Positions 9,490 to 18,720 of a stretch of 64,000 nt of DNA are shown one piece after another. The position numbers were made by a program, and so were the translations under genes. How positions within the stretch are numbered: position 1 is the first letter of the stretch; every line of letters starts with the position of its first letter. The notes below the pieces were generated by a model. That model saw nothing but the letters and a program-made list of their open reading frames with translations. It did not search any database and was not told the origin of the DNA. Source of the DNA: Beggiatoa alba B18LD (lineage in GTDB: Bacteria > Pseudomonadota > Gammaproteobacteria > Beggiatoales > Beggiatoaceae); assembly GCF_000245015.1 (NCBI RefSeq), contig NZ_JH600070.1, forward strand, positions 980,115-1,044,114, read 5' to 3'.

Positions 9490-9870
9490 AATTCTGTCAA
9501 TTAGTTATTTTATAGTTTTTTAATTAATCTATATTTAGATTTTCGTACTTTACGACGATATATAACTGAAGCGTAGGAATATCCTAACAAGTTGAGTTTT
9601 TCCTTGTGATTAATAAGGTTGTATGAAAGTTATTTTCCGACTAATTTAGTGAGAATTTAAGCCGTAAATAAGCATTTCTGACATTCATTTTTTTGAATTA
9701 TTTGCCTAGCCTCAATAAGCGGTATGTTTGCTTACAAATTAATTTTTTTTATGCAAAAATCTGATTGCCAAAAAAATCTTTTCCAGATATATTAGAAACG
9801 TTAATTCTAATCATAATTAAGCCTAAATAGCTTATAAAAAACAGTTGTTTATCACGAAAGGAGACCTCTA
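9490..9870. other. 381-bp intergenic region between hrpB and yjcH
   Basis: This is a divergent upstream region holding the hrpB start signals on the left and the yjcH-actP promoter on the right. It is AT-rich. Apart from the promoter and ribosome site described separately I see no gene, hairpin or repeat in it. Confidence 0.6.
9765..9793 (+). promoter_or_regulatory. Sigma-70-like promoter of yjcH-actP
   Basis: TTGCCA (9765-9770) and TATATT (9788-9793), each five of six to consensus, are separated by the ideal 17 bases. The predicted start near 9800 gives a leader of about 70 bases. The ribosome site AAAGGAGA (9857-9864) stands six bases before the ATG. Confidence 0.65.
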
Positions 9871-10179
9871 ATGCAAGAGAGCATTGTCGAGAAAGTAAGA
9901 AGCAACTCAAAATATCAACAGCTAGTTAAAACTCGCAGTTTTTTGGGTTGGCTTTTGTCAGCGGTAGTTTGCGTCATTTATTACGGTTTCATTCTAATTA
10001 TTGCTTATAACAAGGAATGGTTAGGTAGCCGTATTAATCCTGATGAAGTGATTACATGGGGTATTCCCATTGGTGTCGGCGTTATTGTGAGTTCTTTTAT
10101 ACTCACAGGCATCTATGTACTTATTGCAAACTCAATGTTTGACAGATTAACAAAAGAAATCAAGGAGGAGATTAAGTAA
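9871..10179 (+). CDS. yjcH: DUF485 inner-membrane protein YjcH, partner of acetate permease
   Basis: The protein has 102 residues with two membrane helices ([23 protein letters not shown] and [25 protein letters not shown]) and the DUF485 pattern YxGFxLxxAxxxxW...GIPxGxxV...LTGxYVxxAN. YjcH is encoded with ActP in many proteobacteria (acs-yjcH-actP in E. coli). Its molecular role is not settled; an accessory role in acetate uptake is inferred. The stop overlaps the actP ATG (TAATG), so the two are translationally coupled. No acs gene follows here. Confidence 0.88.
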   Translation: MQESIVEKVRSNSKYQQLVKTRSFLGWLLSAVVCVIYYGFILIIAYNKEWLGSRINPDEVITWGIPIGVGVIVSSFILTGIYVLIANSMFDRLTKEIKEEIK

Positions 10180-11858
10180 TGCGCAATTTAACCCTATTTG
10201 CTATTTTTACAACCTTGATGCTGGGTGCAATGGCTGCATTTGGCGCAGGGGATTTAGGTGCAGTTGAAAAACGAGATTTGAACATTGCAGCAATTGTCAT
10301 GTTCTTTGTTTTCGTGGGTGCAACATTGGGCGTTACTTATTGGGCAGCGCAAAAAACAAAAACAGCTAAAGACTTCTATACCGCTGGTGGTGGCATTACA
10401 GGTTTTCAAAATGGATTAGCTATTGCTGGTGACTACATGTCTGCGGCATCCTTCTTAGGGATTTCCGCAATGGTGTATTCTAAAGGCTTTGATGGTTTAA
10501 TCTTCTCCATTGGTTGGTTAGTCGGTTGGCCTGTTGTATTGTTTTTAATTGCAGAACAATTACGGAACTTAGGTAAATATACATTTGCGGATGTTGTTTC
10601 CTATCGGTTATCACAAAAACCTGTAAGAACAATGGCTGCATGTGGTTCTATCGTTACCGTTATTCTGTATCTCATTGCGCAAATGGTTGGTGCTGGTCAA
10701 TTAATTCAATTATTATTTGGTTTAGAGCATTATCAAGCCGTTATTTTAGTTGGTATTTTAATGGTTATGTACGTTACGTTTGGTGGCATGTTAGCAACAA
10801 CATGGGTACAAATTATTAAAGCAGTCTTATTACTGACAGGTGCAACCTTCATTGCCTTCATGGTCTTACAAAAAGTTGGCTTTGATTTTAATAAACTCTT
10901 TGCAGATGCCGCTTCCGTCCATAAAGAAGGTGAAAAAATTCTGGCTCCTGGCGTGTTAGTCAGTGACCCTATTTCTGCAATTTCTTTAGGCTTAGGCTTA
11001 ATGTTTGGTACGGCTGGATTACCACATATTTTAATGCGTTTCTTCACTGTGCCAGATGCAAAAGAAGCTAGAAAATCCGTATTTTATGCAACAGGCTTTA
11101 TTGGTTACTTCTACATTTTAACCTTCATCATTGGTTTCGGTGCGATTCTCTTCGTCTCTACTAACCCTGCCTATTTAGTAGATGGTGATGTTGCAAAAGG
11201 TGCGTTAATCGGTGGTAGTAACATGCCTGCATTACACCTTGCACATGCAGTCGGTGGCAATATCTTCCTAGGCTTTATCTCTGCGGTCGCGTTTGCAACC
11301 ATTCTCGCGGTTGTTGCAGGTTTAACCTTAGCAGGTGCATCAGCCGTTTCTCATGATTTATATGCAAACGTTTTATTTGCAGGTAGATCTAATGAAGTGA
11401 GCGAAATGCGCGTTTCTAAATTTACAACCCTCGCACTAGGTGTTATCGCCATTTGGTTGGGTATCGTCTTTGAGAAGCAAAACGTTGCATTCATGGTGTA
11501 TTTAGCATTCACCGTCGCTGCGAGTGCTAACTTCCCTGTGTTATTCCTCTCCATTTTCTGGAAAGGCTTAACAACCAGAGGTGCAACCATTGGTGGATTT
11601 GTTGGCTTAATCGTTGCCGTGGTTTTAGTGGTCTTAGGACCTACCGTTTGGGAGGCTGCATTAGGTAATCCTAAAGGCTCTGCTCCTTTTGGCTATGCTT
11701 ATCCTGCTTTATTCTCTATGGTTGCGGCATTTTTCACGATTTGGCTGGTTTCTATATTAGATAACAGCGAACGTGCGAAGATTGACCGTGCTGCCTTTGA
11801 TGCCCAAGATGTCCGTTGGCAAACAGGAATTGGTGCAGAAGGGGCGGTTGCTCACTAA
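10179..11858 (+). CDS. actP: Cation/acetate symporter ActP (SSS family)
   Basis: The 559-residue protein opens with a signal-like segment ([20 protein letters not shown]), as in known ActP proteins. The sodium:solute symporter core follows, with [36 protein letters not shown], the conserved [19 protein letters not shown] loop and [16 protein letters not shown]. About 13 membrane helices can be read. It imports acetate and similar short monocarboxylates coupled to a cation, which fits a mixotroph. It ends an operon with yjcH and is followed by a strong terminator. Confidence 0.93.
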   Translation: MRNLTLFAIFTTLMLGAMAAFGAGDLGAVEKRDLNIAAIVMFFVFVGATLGVTYWAAQKTKTAKDFYTAGGGITGFQNGLAIAGDYMSAASFLGISAMVYSKGFDGLIFSIGWLVGWPVVLFLIAEQLRNLGKYTFADVVSYRLSQKPVRTMAACGSIVTVILYLIAQMVGAGQLIQLLFGLEHYQAVILVGILMVMYVTFGGMLATTWVQIIKAVLLLTGATFIAFMVLQKVGFDFNKLFADAASVHKEGEKILAPGVLVSDPISAISLGLGLMFGTAGLPHILMRFFTVPDAKEARKSVFYATGFIGYFYILTFIIGFGAILFVSTNPAYLVDGDVAKGALIGGSNMPALHLAHAVGGNIFLGFISAVAFATILAVVAGLTLAGASAVSHDLYANVLFAGRSNEVSEMRVSKFTTLALGVIAIWLGIVFEKQNVAFMVYLAFTVAASANFPVLFLSIFWKGLTTRGATIGGFVGLIVAVVLVVLGPTVWEAALGNPKGSAPFGYAYPALFSMVAAFFTIWLVSILDNSERAKIDRAAFDAQDVRWQTGIGAEGAVAH

Positions 11859-11903
11859 AGATACCATTGCGATTGCTTTGCTATCCGTAAAGTAACTGCA
11901 ATT

Positions 11904-11938
11904 AAAAACGCGACTTTCACAAGAAGTCGCGTTTTTTT
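11904..11938 (+). terminator. Rho-independent terminator of yjcH-actP
   Basis: ACGCGACTT and AAGTCGCGT form a perfect 9-bp stem around a 7-base loop, with A and T tracts on either side, so it could work in both directions. Confidence 0.9.
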
Positions 11939-11959
11939 ATGTTTAAAATCGGTAAAAAC

Positions 11960-12457
11960 TCAGATGCGAACAGACCATGTAGGACAACTATTTGTATTAA
12001 TAAGATTATGTTCTAAAAGCCATTGCTTTGCCTCTGTGGCATCTTCTTCAAACCATGCTTGGCTTGAGCCTAAGCGAAAAGTATAACCCCATGCATCCAT
12101 ATCCGCCCACATACGGGCTTTGCCCATTTCGGGGATATAATCCGCTAATAAAATTTGTAGATAACAAACGCTATCCTCTTCGATATATTCTCCCCCTGCA
12201 TCCGTGTGTAATACCTGTCGTCGTTGCTCATCCATACAAATATAATGACACGCCTCATGAAGCAATGAATGAATGGGTGTGTCAAGACGAACATATAATC
12301 GATTCTTAATCAAGCCCGCCTCTGACTCCCCCCAATAACTGCCCAAAATAACAGCATCAGGTTGTAACAACACTAATTCCATACCAAAACGAGCGACTAA
12401 ACGGGTAAGTATCGGTATGGATACGTCTTGACAGGTTAAGATAATTTGATTTTTCAT
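11960..12457 (-). CDS. Small HExxH metallopeptidase-like protein of unknown function
   Basis: I do not recognise a named family. The 165-residue protein carries HSLLHEACHYIC, a zinc-binding HExxH helix with His67, Glu68 and His71, and an acidic stretch (YIEEDS, residues 91-96) that could supply a third ligand. It lacks a signal peptide or membrane segment, so it should be cytoplasmic. The rest (WGESEAGLIKNRLYVRLDTP, MWADMDAWGYTFRLG) looks well conserved in style rather than low complexity. The gene stands alone, convergent with actP. A peptidase role is inferred only from the motif. Confidence 0.7.
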   Translation of the reverse strand: MKNQIILTCQDVSIPILTRLVARFGMELVLLQPDAVILGSYWGESEAGLIKNRLYVRLDTPIHSLLHEACHYICMDEQRRQVLHTDAGGEYIEEDSVCYLQILLADYIPEMGKARMWADMDAWGYTFRLGSSQAWFEEDATEAKQWLLEHNLINTNSCPTWSVRI

Positions 12458-12622
12458 GAAAATTTAAGTTTTTATTAAGAAAAATGATCTACTTTATTTT
12501 GTTATCATCTTCAGTTAAAATTTAGACTAAGTCTAAAAACTAAAGCGTCCTTGAATGAAATCAGTATTAAGAGGATGCCATCACACTCCTATCTTTAAAA
12601 TTCCAGTTGAGAGGAAAAATAC

Positions 12623-13618
12623 ATGCACTTGAAGCGATTAATCTTAGCCACATTAACAGTCAGTGTTCTAACAACATCCGCATTTGCGAATGAACCTATT
12701 CAACCCATTACCGTTCCTACTAACATCAATAGTGCCCAAGCAGAACTTGGAAAAAAATTATACTTTGATCCACGCTTATCCAAATCTGGTTTTATTTCCT
12801 GTAACTCTTGCCATAACTTAAGCATGGGTGGGACAGATAATTTAACAACCTCTATCGGACATAATTGGCAAGAAGGACCTATTAATGCGCCAACCGTGCT
12901 TAACTCTAGCATGAACATTGCCCAATTTTGGGATGGTCGCGCCGCTGACTTAAAAGCCCAAGCTGGTGGCCCTATTGCGAACCCAAAAGAAATGGCTTTT
13001 ACGCATGAATTAGCAGTTGATGTTTTAGCCTCTATTCCACAATACGTGGATGAATTCAAAAAAGTGTTTGGTGCAGAAAAAATTACCATTGACGAAGTCA
13101 CTCAAGCCATTGCGGAATTTGAAAAAACCCTAGTAACACCTAACGCCCGTTTTGACCAATGGTTAGCAGGGAAAAAAGAAGCATTGACCGCAGATGAAGA
13201 GGCTGGCTATAAACTATTTAAAGAAAGTGGTTGTGTTGCCTGTCATAATGGGGTTGCAGTAGGTGGTAGTATGTACCAAAAAATGGGCTTAGTTTCCCCC
13301 TACAAAACAGACAACCCTGCTGAAGGTCGTAAAGCGGTTACAGGGAAAGATGCCGACCGATTCTTCTTTAAAGTTCCTACCTTACGTAATGTTGAATTAA
13401 CCTATCCGTACTTTCATGACGGTGCTGCTAAAACTTTAACAGAAGCAGTAGATATCATGGGACGTTTACAATTAGGTAAACAATTTACAACCGAAGAAAA
13501 TGCGAAAATTGTCGCATTCTTAAAAACGTTAACAGGGGAACAACCGAGCTTTATGTTACCGATACTTCCTCCATCTACTGATAAAACGCCACATCCAGAA
13601 CCTTTTGTTAAAAAGTAA
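12623..13618 (+). CDS. Periplasmic di-heme cytochrome c peroxidase (CcpA/MauG family)
   Basis: A signal peptide (MHLKRLILATLTVSVLTTSAFA) leads two c-type heme motifs, CNSCH at 60-64 and CVACH at 204-208. The family motifs LGKKLYFDPRLSKSG, MNIAQFWDGRAADL, NPKEMAF and VPTLRNVELTYPYFHDGAAKTL are also present. These enzymes reduce hydrogen peroxide to water with electrons from small cytochromes in the periplasm. At 331 residues it has classical peroxidase length. The ribosome site GAGAGG precedes the ATG. It is monocistronic and is followed by a miniature repeat and a hairpin. Confidence 0.92.
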   Translation: MHLKRLILATLTVSVLTTSAFANEPIQPITVPTNINSAQAELGKKLYFDPRLSKSGFISCNSCHNLSMGGTDNLTTSIGHNWQEGPINAPTVLNSSMNIAQFWDGRAADLKAQAGGPIANPKEMAFTHELAVDVLASIPQYVDEFKKVFGAEKITIDEVTQAIAEFEKTLVTPNARFDQWLAGKKEALTADEEAGYKLFKESGCVACHNGVAVGGSMYQKMGLVSPYKTDNPAEGRKAVTGKDADRFFFKVPTLRNVELTYPYFHDGAAKTLTEAVDIMGRLQLGKQFTTEENAKIVAFLKTLTGEQPSFMLPILPPSTDKTPHPEPFVKK

Positions 13619-13629
13619 TTTAGTTACAA

Positions 13630-13724
13630 TATAGTAAACGTACTATAAAACGATGCCGAGGATTGGCAGTCCTCACAGGACTGCCAGTCCTAAATTTAAA
13701 TCACTTTATGATACGTTTACTATA
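13630..13724. repeat. 95-bp miniature inverted-repeat element, copy 1
   Basis: The element runs from TATAGTAAACGTA to its complement TACGTTTACTATA. Inside it is a near-perfect 15-bp palindrome AGGATTGGCAGTCCT-cac-AGGACTGCCAGTCCT, followed by TAAATTTAAATCACTTTAT. A same-length copy lies at 46335-46429 and shortened copies at 42928, 49742 and 56089. It is non-coding and lies downstream of the peroxidase gene, whose transcript the palindrome may end. Confidence 0.85.
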
Positions 13725-13769
13725 GCATTGCTCTAAATGCACAAGTTTTACCTACCTTAAATGCTATTC

Positions 13770-13800
13770 GGAAAGATACAACTATCCATTGTATCTTTCC
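13770..13800 (+). other. Perfect 12-bp hairpin in the peroxidase 3' region
   Basis: GGAAAGATACAA and TTGTATCTTTCC enclose a 7-base loop. No T tract follows, so it is not a classical terminator. It could cap the 3' end of a transcript, but no function is shown. The rest of the 340-bp gap (13619-13958) is AT-rich with nothing further that I can name. Confidence 0.5.
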
Positions 13801-13958
13801 TATACGCACCTATATTATTTACCTATCCTGATAAATCATTGTTCTCTCATCCAATTACAATGTAATCCTGATTTTTTGGTTTAAAATAATAGCGTTTATA
13901 GTATGATTTTAAATCATATCAATGAATATCTCCGTATTCTCACAAATAGCCCACTGTT

Positions 13959-15056
13959 ATGCGCTACCTAACCTTATCAGCACTTCCGCTCATCAGCTAT
14001 TTACTTCTGTTGACGACTCCATTTACCCCTATCAGTGCTGCTGATAAAAATCTAACACAATTTAAAACGGATAAACCCTATAAAAATAAAGAAAATAGAC
14101 GGGAAACGCTCAGTATCCCTAATGCTGAAGCATTAGAAGTGAGTGTGCAGGGGATAACAGAACAAAAATACGACTACCTCGTGATTACCGACAGTGCGGG
14201 TAATGAACAGCGTTTTGATGGTGTTATTGATAAACGTTTCAGCGTATTAGGCTCTAATATTAAAGTCTTTTTTCGCTCAGATAATGCCACTGTTGCCGAT
14301 GGAGTGACTGTCACTATTGCACCTATTAGCCTGTTTAAAAAAGTAAAATTTCAAGTTTTAGCGGCGGCTAATGTCATTATGCGCCAAGGAACTGGTGAAA
14401 TTAATGAAAAGTTTATAAAAATCCTGAAGAACCTAAATCGCCTACAAGAACAACTCGGACAAGCTCAAGATTTAAACAGCATTTCAGGACAAATTAAAGA
14501 ACAGCTTGCACTGATTGCACAGACCTATCACGATGCTGCCAGTACAGGAGAAAACATTCTTAGAATTCACCAGCAACAAATAGAACTCTTAATGCAATTA
14601 GAAAAAACAACGGCTAATAGCATTGATAATCTGCTGAAAAGACAACGTGAAAATCAAGATCAAATTACCAATTTTCAAAACTTCGCAAATCAGATTCAAG
14701 ACCCTTTAGAAAAACAAAAACTACAATTTTCTATTGAAGGAACACGCAATTTACTCAGTGCGTTAGAAACACAACGCATTATCTGGTCAGACTTTCAACG
14801 GGTAGAAAGTGAATTAATTGGACTATTAAGAACCTACTCTAAACGCATTGAGGTTCTACTCTATAGCATGAATATTTCTGCCCAAGTTTATGATCAAGCA
14901 GTCAACGTGCTAGCATTAGAGGGAAGCAAATTATTATCCTTAGAAAAACTAAATAATATAAATGAATTACAAAAAATTGTTGCAGATATCCAATCCAGTG
15001 AAACGGCAATTATGAGCGTGATTAAACGCATTGAACAAACCGATGCTAATTTTTAA
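13959..15056 (+). CDS. Exported protein with CUB-like N-domain and long coiled coil
   Basis: I do not recognise a named family. A signal peptide (MRYLTLSALPLISYLLLLTTPFTPISA) is followed at about 45-130 by a beta-rich domain. Its pattern (ALEVSVQGITEQKYDYLVIT, FSVLGSNIKVFFRSD, VTVTIAPI) resembles CUB-like or pre-peptidase domains. From about residue 140 to the end the protein is helical and rich in Gln, Glu and Leu (RLQEQLGQAQDLNSISGQIK, LQKIVADIQSSETAI), consistent with a coiled coil. The next gene, 33 bp downstream, encodes an OmpA-like protein, so the pair may form an envelope structure. That role is inferred. Confidence 0.72.
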   Translation: MRYLTLSALPLISYLLLLTTPFTPISAADKNLTQFKTDKPYKNKENRRETLSIPNAEALEVSVQGITEQKYDYLVITDSAGNEQRFDGVIDKRFSVLGSNIKVFFRSDNATVADGVTVTIAPISLFKKVKFQVLAAANVIMRQGTGEINEKFIKILKNLNRLQEQLGQAQDLNSISGQIKEQLALIAQTYHDAASTGENILRIHQQQIELLMQLEKTTANSIDNLLKRQRENQDQITNFQNFANQIQDPLEKQKLQFSIEGTRNLLSALETQRIIWSDFQRVESELIGLLRTYSKRIEVLLYSMNISAQVYDQAVNVLALEGSKLLSLEKLNNINELQKIVADIQSSETAIMSVIKRIEQTDANF

Positions 15057-15089
15057 GCAAAAATATCCGATTGTTGATAAAGGTATTTT

Positions 15090-16256
15090 ATGTCTCCATC
15101 CTCTCCACCGATTAAAAGTCCTAAGGCTCGTGTTGTCACTGAAATTATTGGCAATAAAAAACTACTATCAAGCATCAGCATTCTACTGGGATTCGTTTTA
15201 TTTATCAGTATCTTGGTTTCTTGGGGGATTTCACGCTTATTTTTTTCACAAGAAACAGGCATGACCAAACCAGAAACGGTGGTAAAACCAGAGACTCCCC
15301 CCGTACAACCCGCGACCCTTGCCCAACCCGCAAATAAAACAACCGCACCTGCAACAACCCAACAGCCTGCTTCTCCCCCAGAAAAAACGAAAGCACAGAT
15401 TGACTATGAAACCCGTATTAACAAACGGGCTAATGTAAAAACACCCCCAAAAGACGTGTTGTGGACAGAATTAAACCAACTCATTTTAGAAGTTGAAAAT
15501 ACACGCCGTGCATTGATTGAAGAGACTTCCCAAAGTTTTAATTTATCTGCGGATAATGCGCCAACTCAGCATATTATGATGCAACAGGCTGCAACGCCCG
15601 TAGTAAAAGAAGTAACAGAAGAACAAACGCCCGCATCTTCTAAAACCAATTCCTCTTGGGCGAGTCTTAGTCAGCAAATTGTACAAATTGAACAATCGCG
15701 TTTAACCCTTTTAGAAAGCGTAAAACAACATTTTCCCATTTTAGCTCCAACACCAACCCCATCAGTACACACACCGCCACCAACAGAGCCAACGCCTCAA
15801 CCCAATACGATAGAAAACCAAGTACAAGCTAATGCAGTAAAAAGCCAACCCTTGCTTGAACCAGTGCCAATACAAATGGTTAACTCAGATGAAGAGCCTG
15901 AGATTATTAGAGATAGTTATATGCTGGTTTTGGCAGATATTTCTTTTGAAGCAGACAAAGCGGATTTATTGGCTGGCGCATTACATAAGTTGACGAAATT
16001 CGCCGATATATTACAACAATATCCAGACCGTTTTGTACTAATTGAAGGTCATACTGATGAGTATGGTTCAGATGAGCAAAATATGCTGTTATCTCAACAA
16101 CGTGCAGAAGTGGTAAAGTTTGCATTAATGACCAGTGGTATTGCCGAAAAAAGAATGATTTTAAAAGGTTATGGGGCAAAACTACCACTTGCAGATAATC
16201 AAACAGAAGCGGGTCGTTTAAAAAATCGTCGTGTAGAAATCACACTTTTAAAATAA
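15090..16256 (+). CDS. OmpA-family peptidoglycan-associated inner-membrane protein
   Basis: A single membrane helix (SISILLGFVLFISILVSWGI, near residues 31-50) anchors a long Pro/Thr/Gln-rich periplasmic linker. The linker contains two similar helical stretches, WTELNQLILEVENTRRALIE and WASLSQQIVQIEQSRLTLLE, each followed by S/T-Q-like tails. The C-terminal 110 residues are an OmpA/MotB domain (ISFEADKADLL, IEGHTDEYGSDEQNMLLSQQ, KNRRVEITLLK) that binds peptidoglycan. The layout resembles MotB-like stators or a cell-wall anchor. It probably shares a transcript with the coiled-coil protein upstream. Confidence 0.83.
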   Translation: MSPSSPPIKSPKARVVTEIIGNKKLLSSISILLGFVLFISILVSWGISRLFFSQETGMTKPETVVKPETPPVQPATLAQPANKTTAPATTQQPASPPEKTKAQIDYETRINKRANVKTPPKDVLWTELNQLILEVENTRRALIEETSQSFNLSADNAPTQHIMMQQAATPVVKEVTEEQTPASSKTNSSWASLSQQIVQIEQSRLTLLESVKQHFPILAPTPTPSVHTPPPTEPTPQPNTIENQVQANAVKSQPLLEPVPIQMVNSDEEPEIIRDSYMLVLADISFEADKADLLAGALHKLTKFADILQQYPDRFVLIEGHTDEYGSDEQNMLLSQQRAEVVKFALMTSGIAEKRMILKGYGAKLPLADNQTEAGRLKNRRVEITLLK

Positions 16257-16299
16257 CTCACTTTATTTACTAAATCTTAAAACCAATATAAAACATAAC

Positions 16300-16398
16300 T
16301 CATTGTTTATCTTTATTTTTTGAGCCTTGTAAAAAAGCCGAAATCAACAATAAACAGAGTATTTGTGTAAGCGCAATAAAAAACACAAGCGTAACCAT
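16300..16398 (-). CDS. Candidate 32-residue single-helix membrane microprotein
   Basis: On the minus strand an ATG at 16398 opens MVTLVFFIALTQILCLLLIS, continues AFLQGSKNKDKQ and stops at 16300. This gives one strongly hydrophobic helix with a positively charged, presumably cytoplasmic tail. TGAGG stands seven bases before the ATG, a good ribosome site. It lies downstream of the HDAC-like gene on the same strand. Its size and layout recall CydX/KdpF-type subunits of larger complexes, but no such complex is encoded nearby. It could be a chance reading frame. Confidence 0.45.
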   Translation of the reverse strand: MVTLVFFIALTQILCLLLISAFLQGSKNKDKQ

Positions 16399-16519
16399 GG
16401 TAAACCTCATTAACCTAATTTGTAGATTATTTTTATTTTATAAATCAAATTACTAAATTTTAGTAGATACTTATTTTAAGCAAAAATACTGCCAGTCAAA
16501 TGTAATACCATCATCGGCG

Positions 16520-17413
16520 TTACCAAGATACTGCTAATTTAACAGTTTGCAGATGAATATCTACGGTATCTTGTATATTTTTACCATATCCGCCAGCCAT
16601 TGTAATAGCAACAGGGATTTGCAAACGTCGACACCATTCTAAAATAAGCATATCACGAGATTCTAACCCTGCTTTTGTCAGTGCTAAACGTCCTAAACGG
16701 TCATTTTGATAGGGGTCTGCACCCGCGAGATAAATGACTAAATCAGGGTTAATTTGTTGAAAAACAGCTTTTAACCTCTGTTCTAAGGCTTTTAAATAAA
16801 CGTCATCCCCTGTATTGTCTGATAATTCTATATCTAAATTGCTTTTTTCTTTGCGAAATGGGAAATTTTTCGCGCCATGAATTGAAAAAGTAAACAAATC
16901 GTTATCATCGGCTAAAATATGAGCAGTACCATTACCTTGATGAACATCACAATCAATAATAACAACCTGCTTTACCCAGCCTGTTATTTTTAATAAACGC
17001 GCACTTACTGCACTATCATTAAATACGCAATAACCCTGACCATGGTCAGCATACGCATGATGTGTTCCACCTGCCAAACTAACAGCAATCCCTTGTTTTA
17101 ACGCACTATAACAGGCTTGAATTGTTGCGCCACAAGAGCGGCGTGAACGCTCAACCATGGCTGTTGACCAAGGAAAACCGATGATTTTTATTTCTTGTTC
17201 CGTTAATTCCCCTGCAAAAACTCGCTGAATATAGTCTGGAGTGTGTGCATAAATTAATTGCTCTAATGTTGCAGCTGGAGGAATTTGTAAATAAGCGGGG
17301 GAAATAATGGAATTATCAACTAATTGCTGTCGCAACAATGCATATTTTTCCATAGGAAAACGATGAGTTGCAGGTAATGGGATTGGAAAAATATCGGTAT
17401 AAAAAATATCCAT
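16520..17413 (-). CDS. Histone-deacetylase-family amidohydrolase (AcuC/HDAC-like)
   Basis: The zinc-dependent deacetylase fold is shown by AGGTHHAYADHGQGYCVFND (active-site His pair and Tyr region), VVIIDCDVHQGNGTAHI (metal ligands Asp and His), LAGADPYQNDRLGRLALT (third metal Asp) and a C-terminal GGYG loop. Bacterial members remove acyl groups from lysines or small amines such as polyamines; the substrate here cannot be told. I choose the ATG at 17413 (MDIFYTDIF). A frame extends ten codons further, but its ATG falls in the loop of an 11-bp hairpin. The gene follows proB after a short gap. Confidence 0.85.
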   Translation of the reverse strand: MDIFYTDIFPIPLPATHRFPMEKYALLRQQLVDNSIISPAYLQIPPAATLEQLIYAHTPDYIQRVFAGELTEQEIKIIGFPWSTAMVERSRRSCGATIQACYSALKQGIAVSLAGGTHHAYADHGQGYCVFNDSAVSARLLKITGWVKQVVIIDCDVHQGNGTAHILADDNDLFTFSIHGAKNFPFRKEKSNLDIELSDNTGDDVYLKALEQRLKAVFQQINPDLVIYLAGADPYQNDRLGRLALTKAGLESRDMLILEWCRRLQIPVAITMAGGYGKNIQDTVDIHLQTVKLAVSW

Positions 17414-17429
17414 AGCGGAAAAAAGCGAA

Positions 17430-17456
17430 TTGTTTCCACGCATGACGTGGAAACAA
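17430..17456 (-). terminator. Hairpin at the end of proB
   Basis: TTGTTTCCACG and CGTGGAAACAA form a perfect 11-bp stem with a 5-base loop just after the proB stop. On the minus strand a T-rich stretch (ATTCGCTTTTTT) follows. It may end or attenuate transcription between proB and the HDAC-like gene. Confidence 0.5.
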
Positions 17457-17467
17457 GGGATAAATAG

Positions 17468-18592
17468 TTAAAGAAGAATTAAATTATCACGGTGAATCAG
17501 TTCAGGCTCATCGACATAACCTAAAATTTCAGCAATACGATTGCTGGTTTGTCCCATGATTTTAATGGTCTCATCGGCATTATAATTGACAATACCACGG
17601 GCAATTTCTTCTCCTGTTAAGGTAAAACACGCAACCATATCACCGCGCATAAAATCGCCTTTAACCTGTCTGACACCAACGGCTAATAAACTCTTGCCAG
17701 AAGCTCGTAAAACATTGACAGCACCATCATCTAAAACTAATTCACCATGCATTTTTTGATGCGCCCCTAGCCATTGTTTACGCGCTTCTACGGGAGGATT
17801 CGCAGGTAAAAGTAATGTGCCTAAATGATTGCCATTTGCAATTTTTAGTAACACGTCAGGAATACGACCAGAGACTATCCATGTTGCTGTCCCTGAACGA
17901 GCGGCAACACGGGCAGCCCGCAATTTAGTTGCCATTCCGCCCCGTCCTAATCGCCCCCCTGTACTACCTGCCATCGCTTCTAGGATTGGGTCGCCTGCAT
18001 GACCTTGTGAAATCAGTTTCGCATTGGGGTCTAAACGGGGATCACGTTCATATAATCCTTGTTGGTCGGTCATGATGACTAATACATCTGCCTCAACCAA
18101 ATTCGATACTAAACCGCCTAATGTATCGTTATCGCCAAAACGAATTTCATCGGTAGCAACCGTATCATTTTCATTAATAACGGAAATGACTTTTAAATCA
18201 ATCAAGGTTTTTAACGTACTGCGGGCATTTAAATAACGTTTGCGGTTTGCGGCATCATCATGAGTGAGGAGTACCTGCGCGGTGTGTATGCCGTAATGTT
18301 TAAAACAGGTTTCATAGGTTTGCACAACGCCCATTTGTCCAACGGCTGCCGCCGCTTGTAACTCATGCAATGTTGCGGGACGCTCTGCCCATCCTAAACG
18401 CTTCATCCCTTCTGCGACTGCGCCAGAGGAGACTAGTATCACTTCTTTTCCCTGTCGGCACAGTGTCACAATTTGCTGTACCCAATTTTCTATAGCAACC
18501 GTGTCTAAGCCACGCCCTTCATTTGTCAACAAGGCACTGCCGATTTTAATAACCCAACGTTGGGTTTTACCAATTTCTATCTGTTTACTCAT
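17468..18592 (-). CDS. proB: Glutamate 5-kinase ProB (kinase plus PUA domain)
   Basis: ProB phosphorylates glutamate in the first step of proline synthesis in the cytoplasm. The amino-acid kinase domain shows [49 protein letters not shown] and [14 protein letters not shown]. The C-terminal 100 residues are a PUA domain ([30 protein letters not shown]). At 374 residues it has standard length. It lies downstream of metG on the same strand, separated by a hairpin. No proA is in the window. Confidence 0.95.
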   Translation of the reverse strand: MSKQIEIGKTQRWVIKIGSALLTNEGRGLDTVAIENWVQQIVTLCRQGKEVILVSSGAVAEGMKRLGWAERPATLHELQAAAAVGQMGVVQTYETCFKHYGIHTAQVLLTHDDAANRKRYLNARSTLKTLIDLKVISVINENDTVATDEIRFGDNDTLGGLVSNLVEADVLVIMTDQQGLYERDPRLDPNAKLISQGHAGDPILEAMAGSTGGRLGRGGMATKLRAARVAARSGTATWIVSGRIPDVLLKIANGNHLGTLLLPANPPVEARKQWLGAHQKMHGELVLDDGAVNVLRASGKSLLAVGVRQVKGDFMRGDMVACFTLTGEEIARGIVNYNADETIKIMGQTSNRIAEILGYVDEPELIHRDNLILL

Positions 18593-18620
18593 AATTTTTT
18601 AGGGGGTTAAAAACAAAGAA

Positions 18621-18645
18621 AGTCCAAATCTTCAAGATTTGGACT
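18621..18645 (-). terminator. Terminator hairpin between metG and proB
   Basis: AGTCCAAATCTT and AAGATTTGGACT form a perfect 12-bp inverted repeat about one central base. On the minus strand it is followed by TTTCTTTGTTTTT, so it probably ends the metG transcript. Confidence 0.7.
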
Positions 18646-18720
18646 CATCAAATTAGGTGAGCGGATTCACACAATTTTTAATAGTTTGATGATGCAATTC
18701 ATCTTGCACACTAGAAAATT

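Noticed and set aside
12700..13101. 133-codon minus-strand frame inside the di-heme peroxidase gene
   Set aside because: It is opposite both conserved regions of a clear CcpA-family protein.
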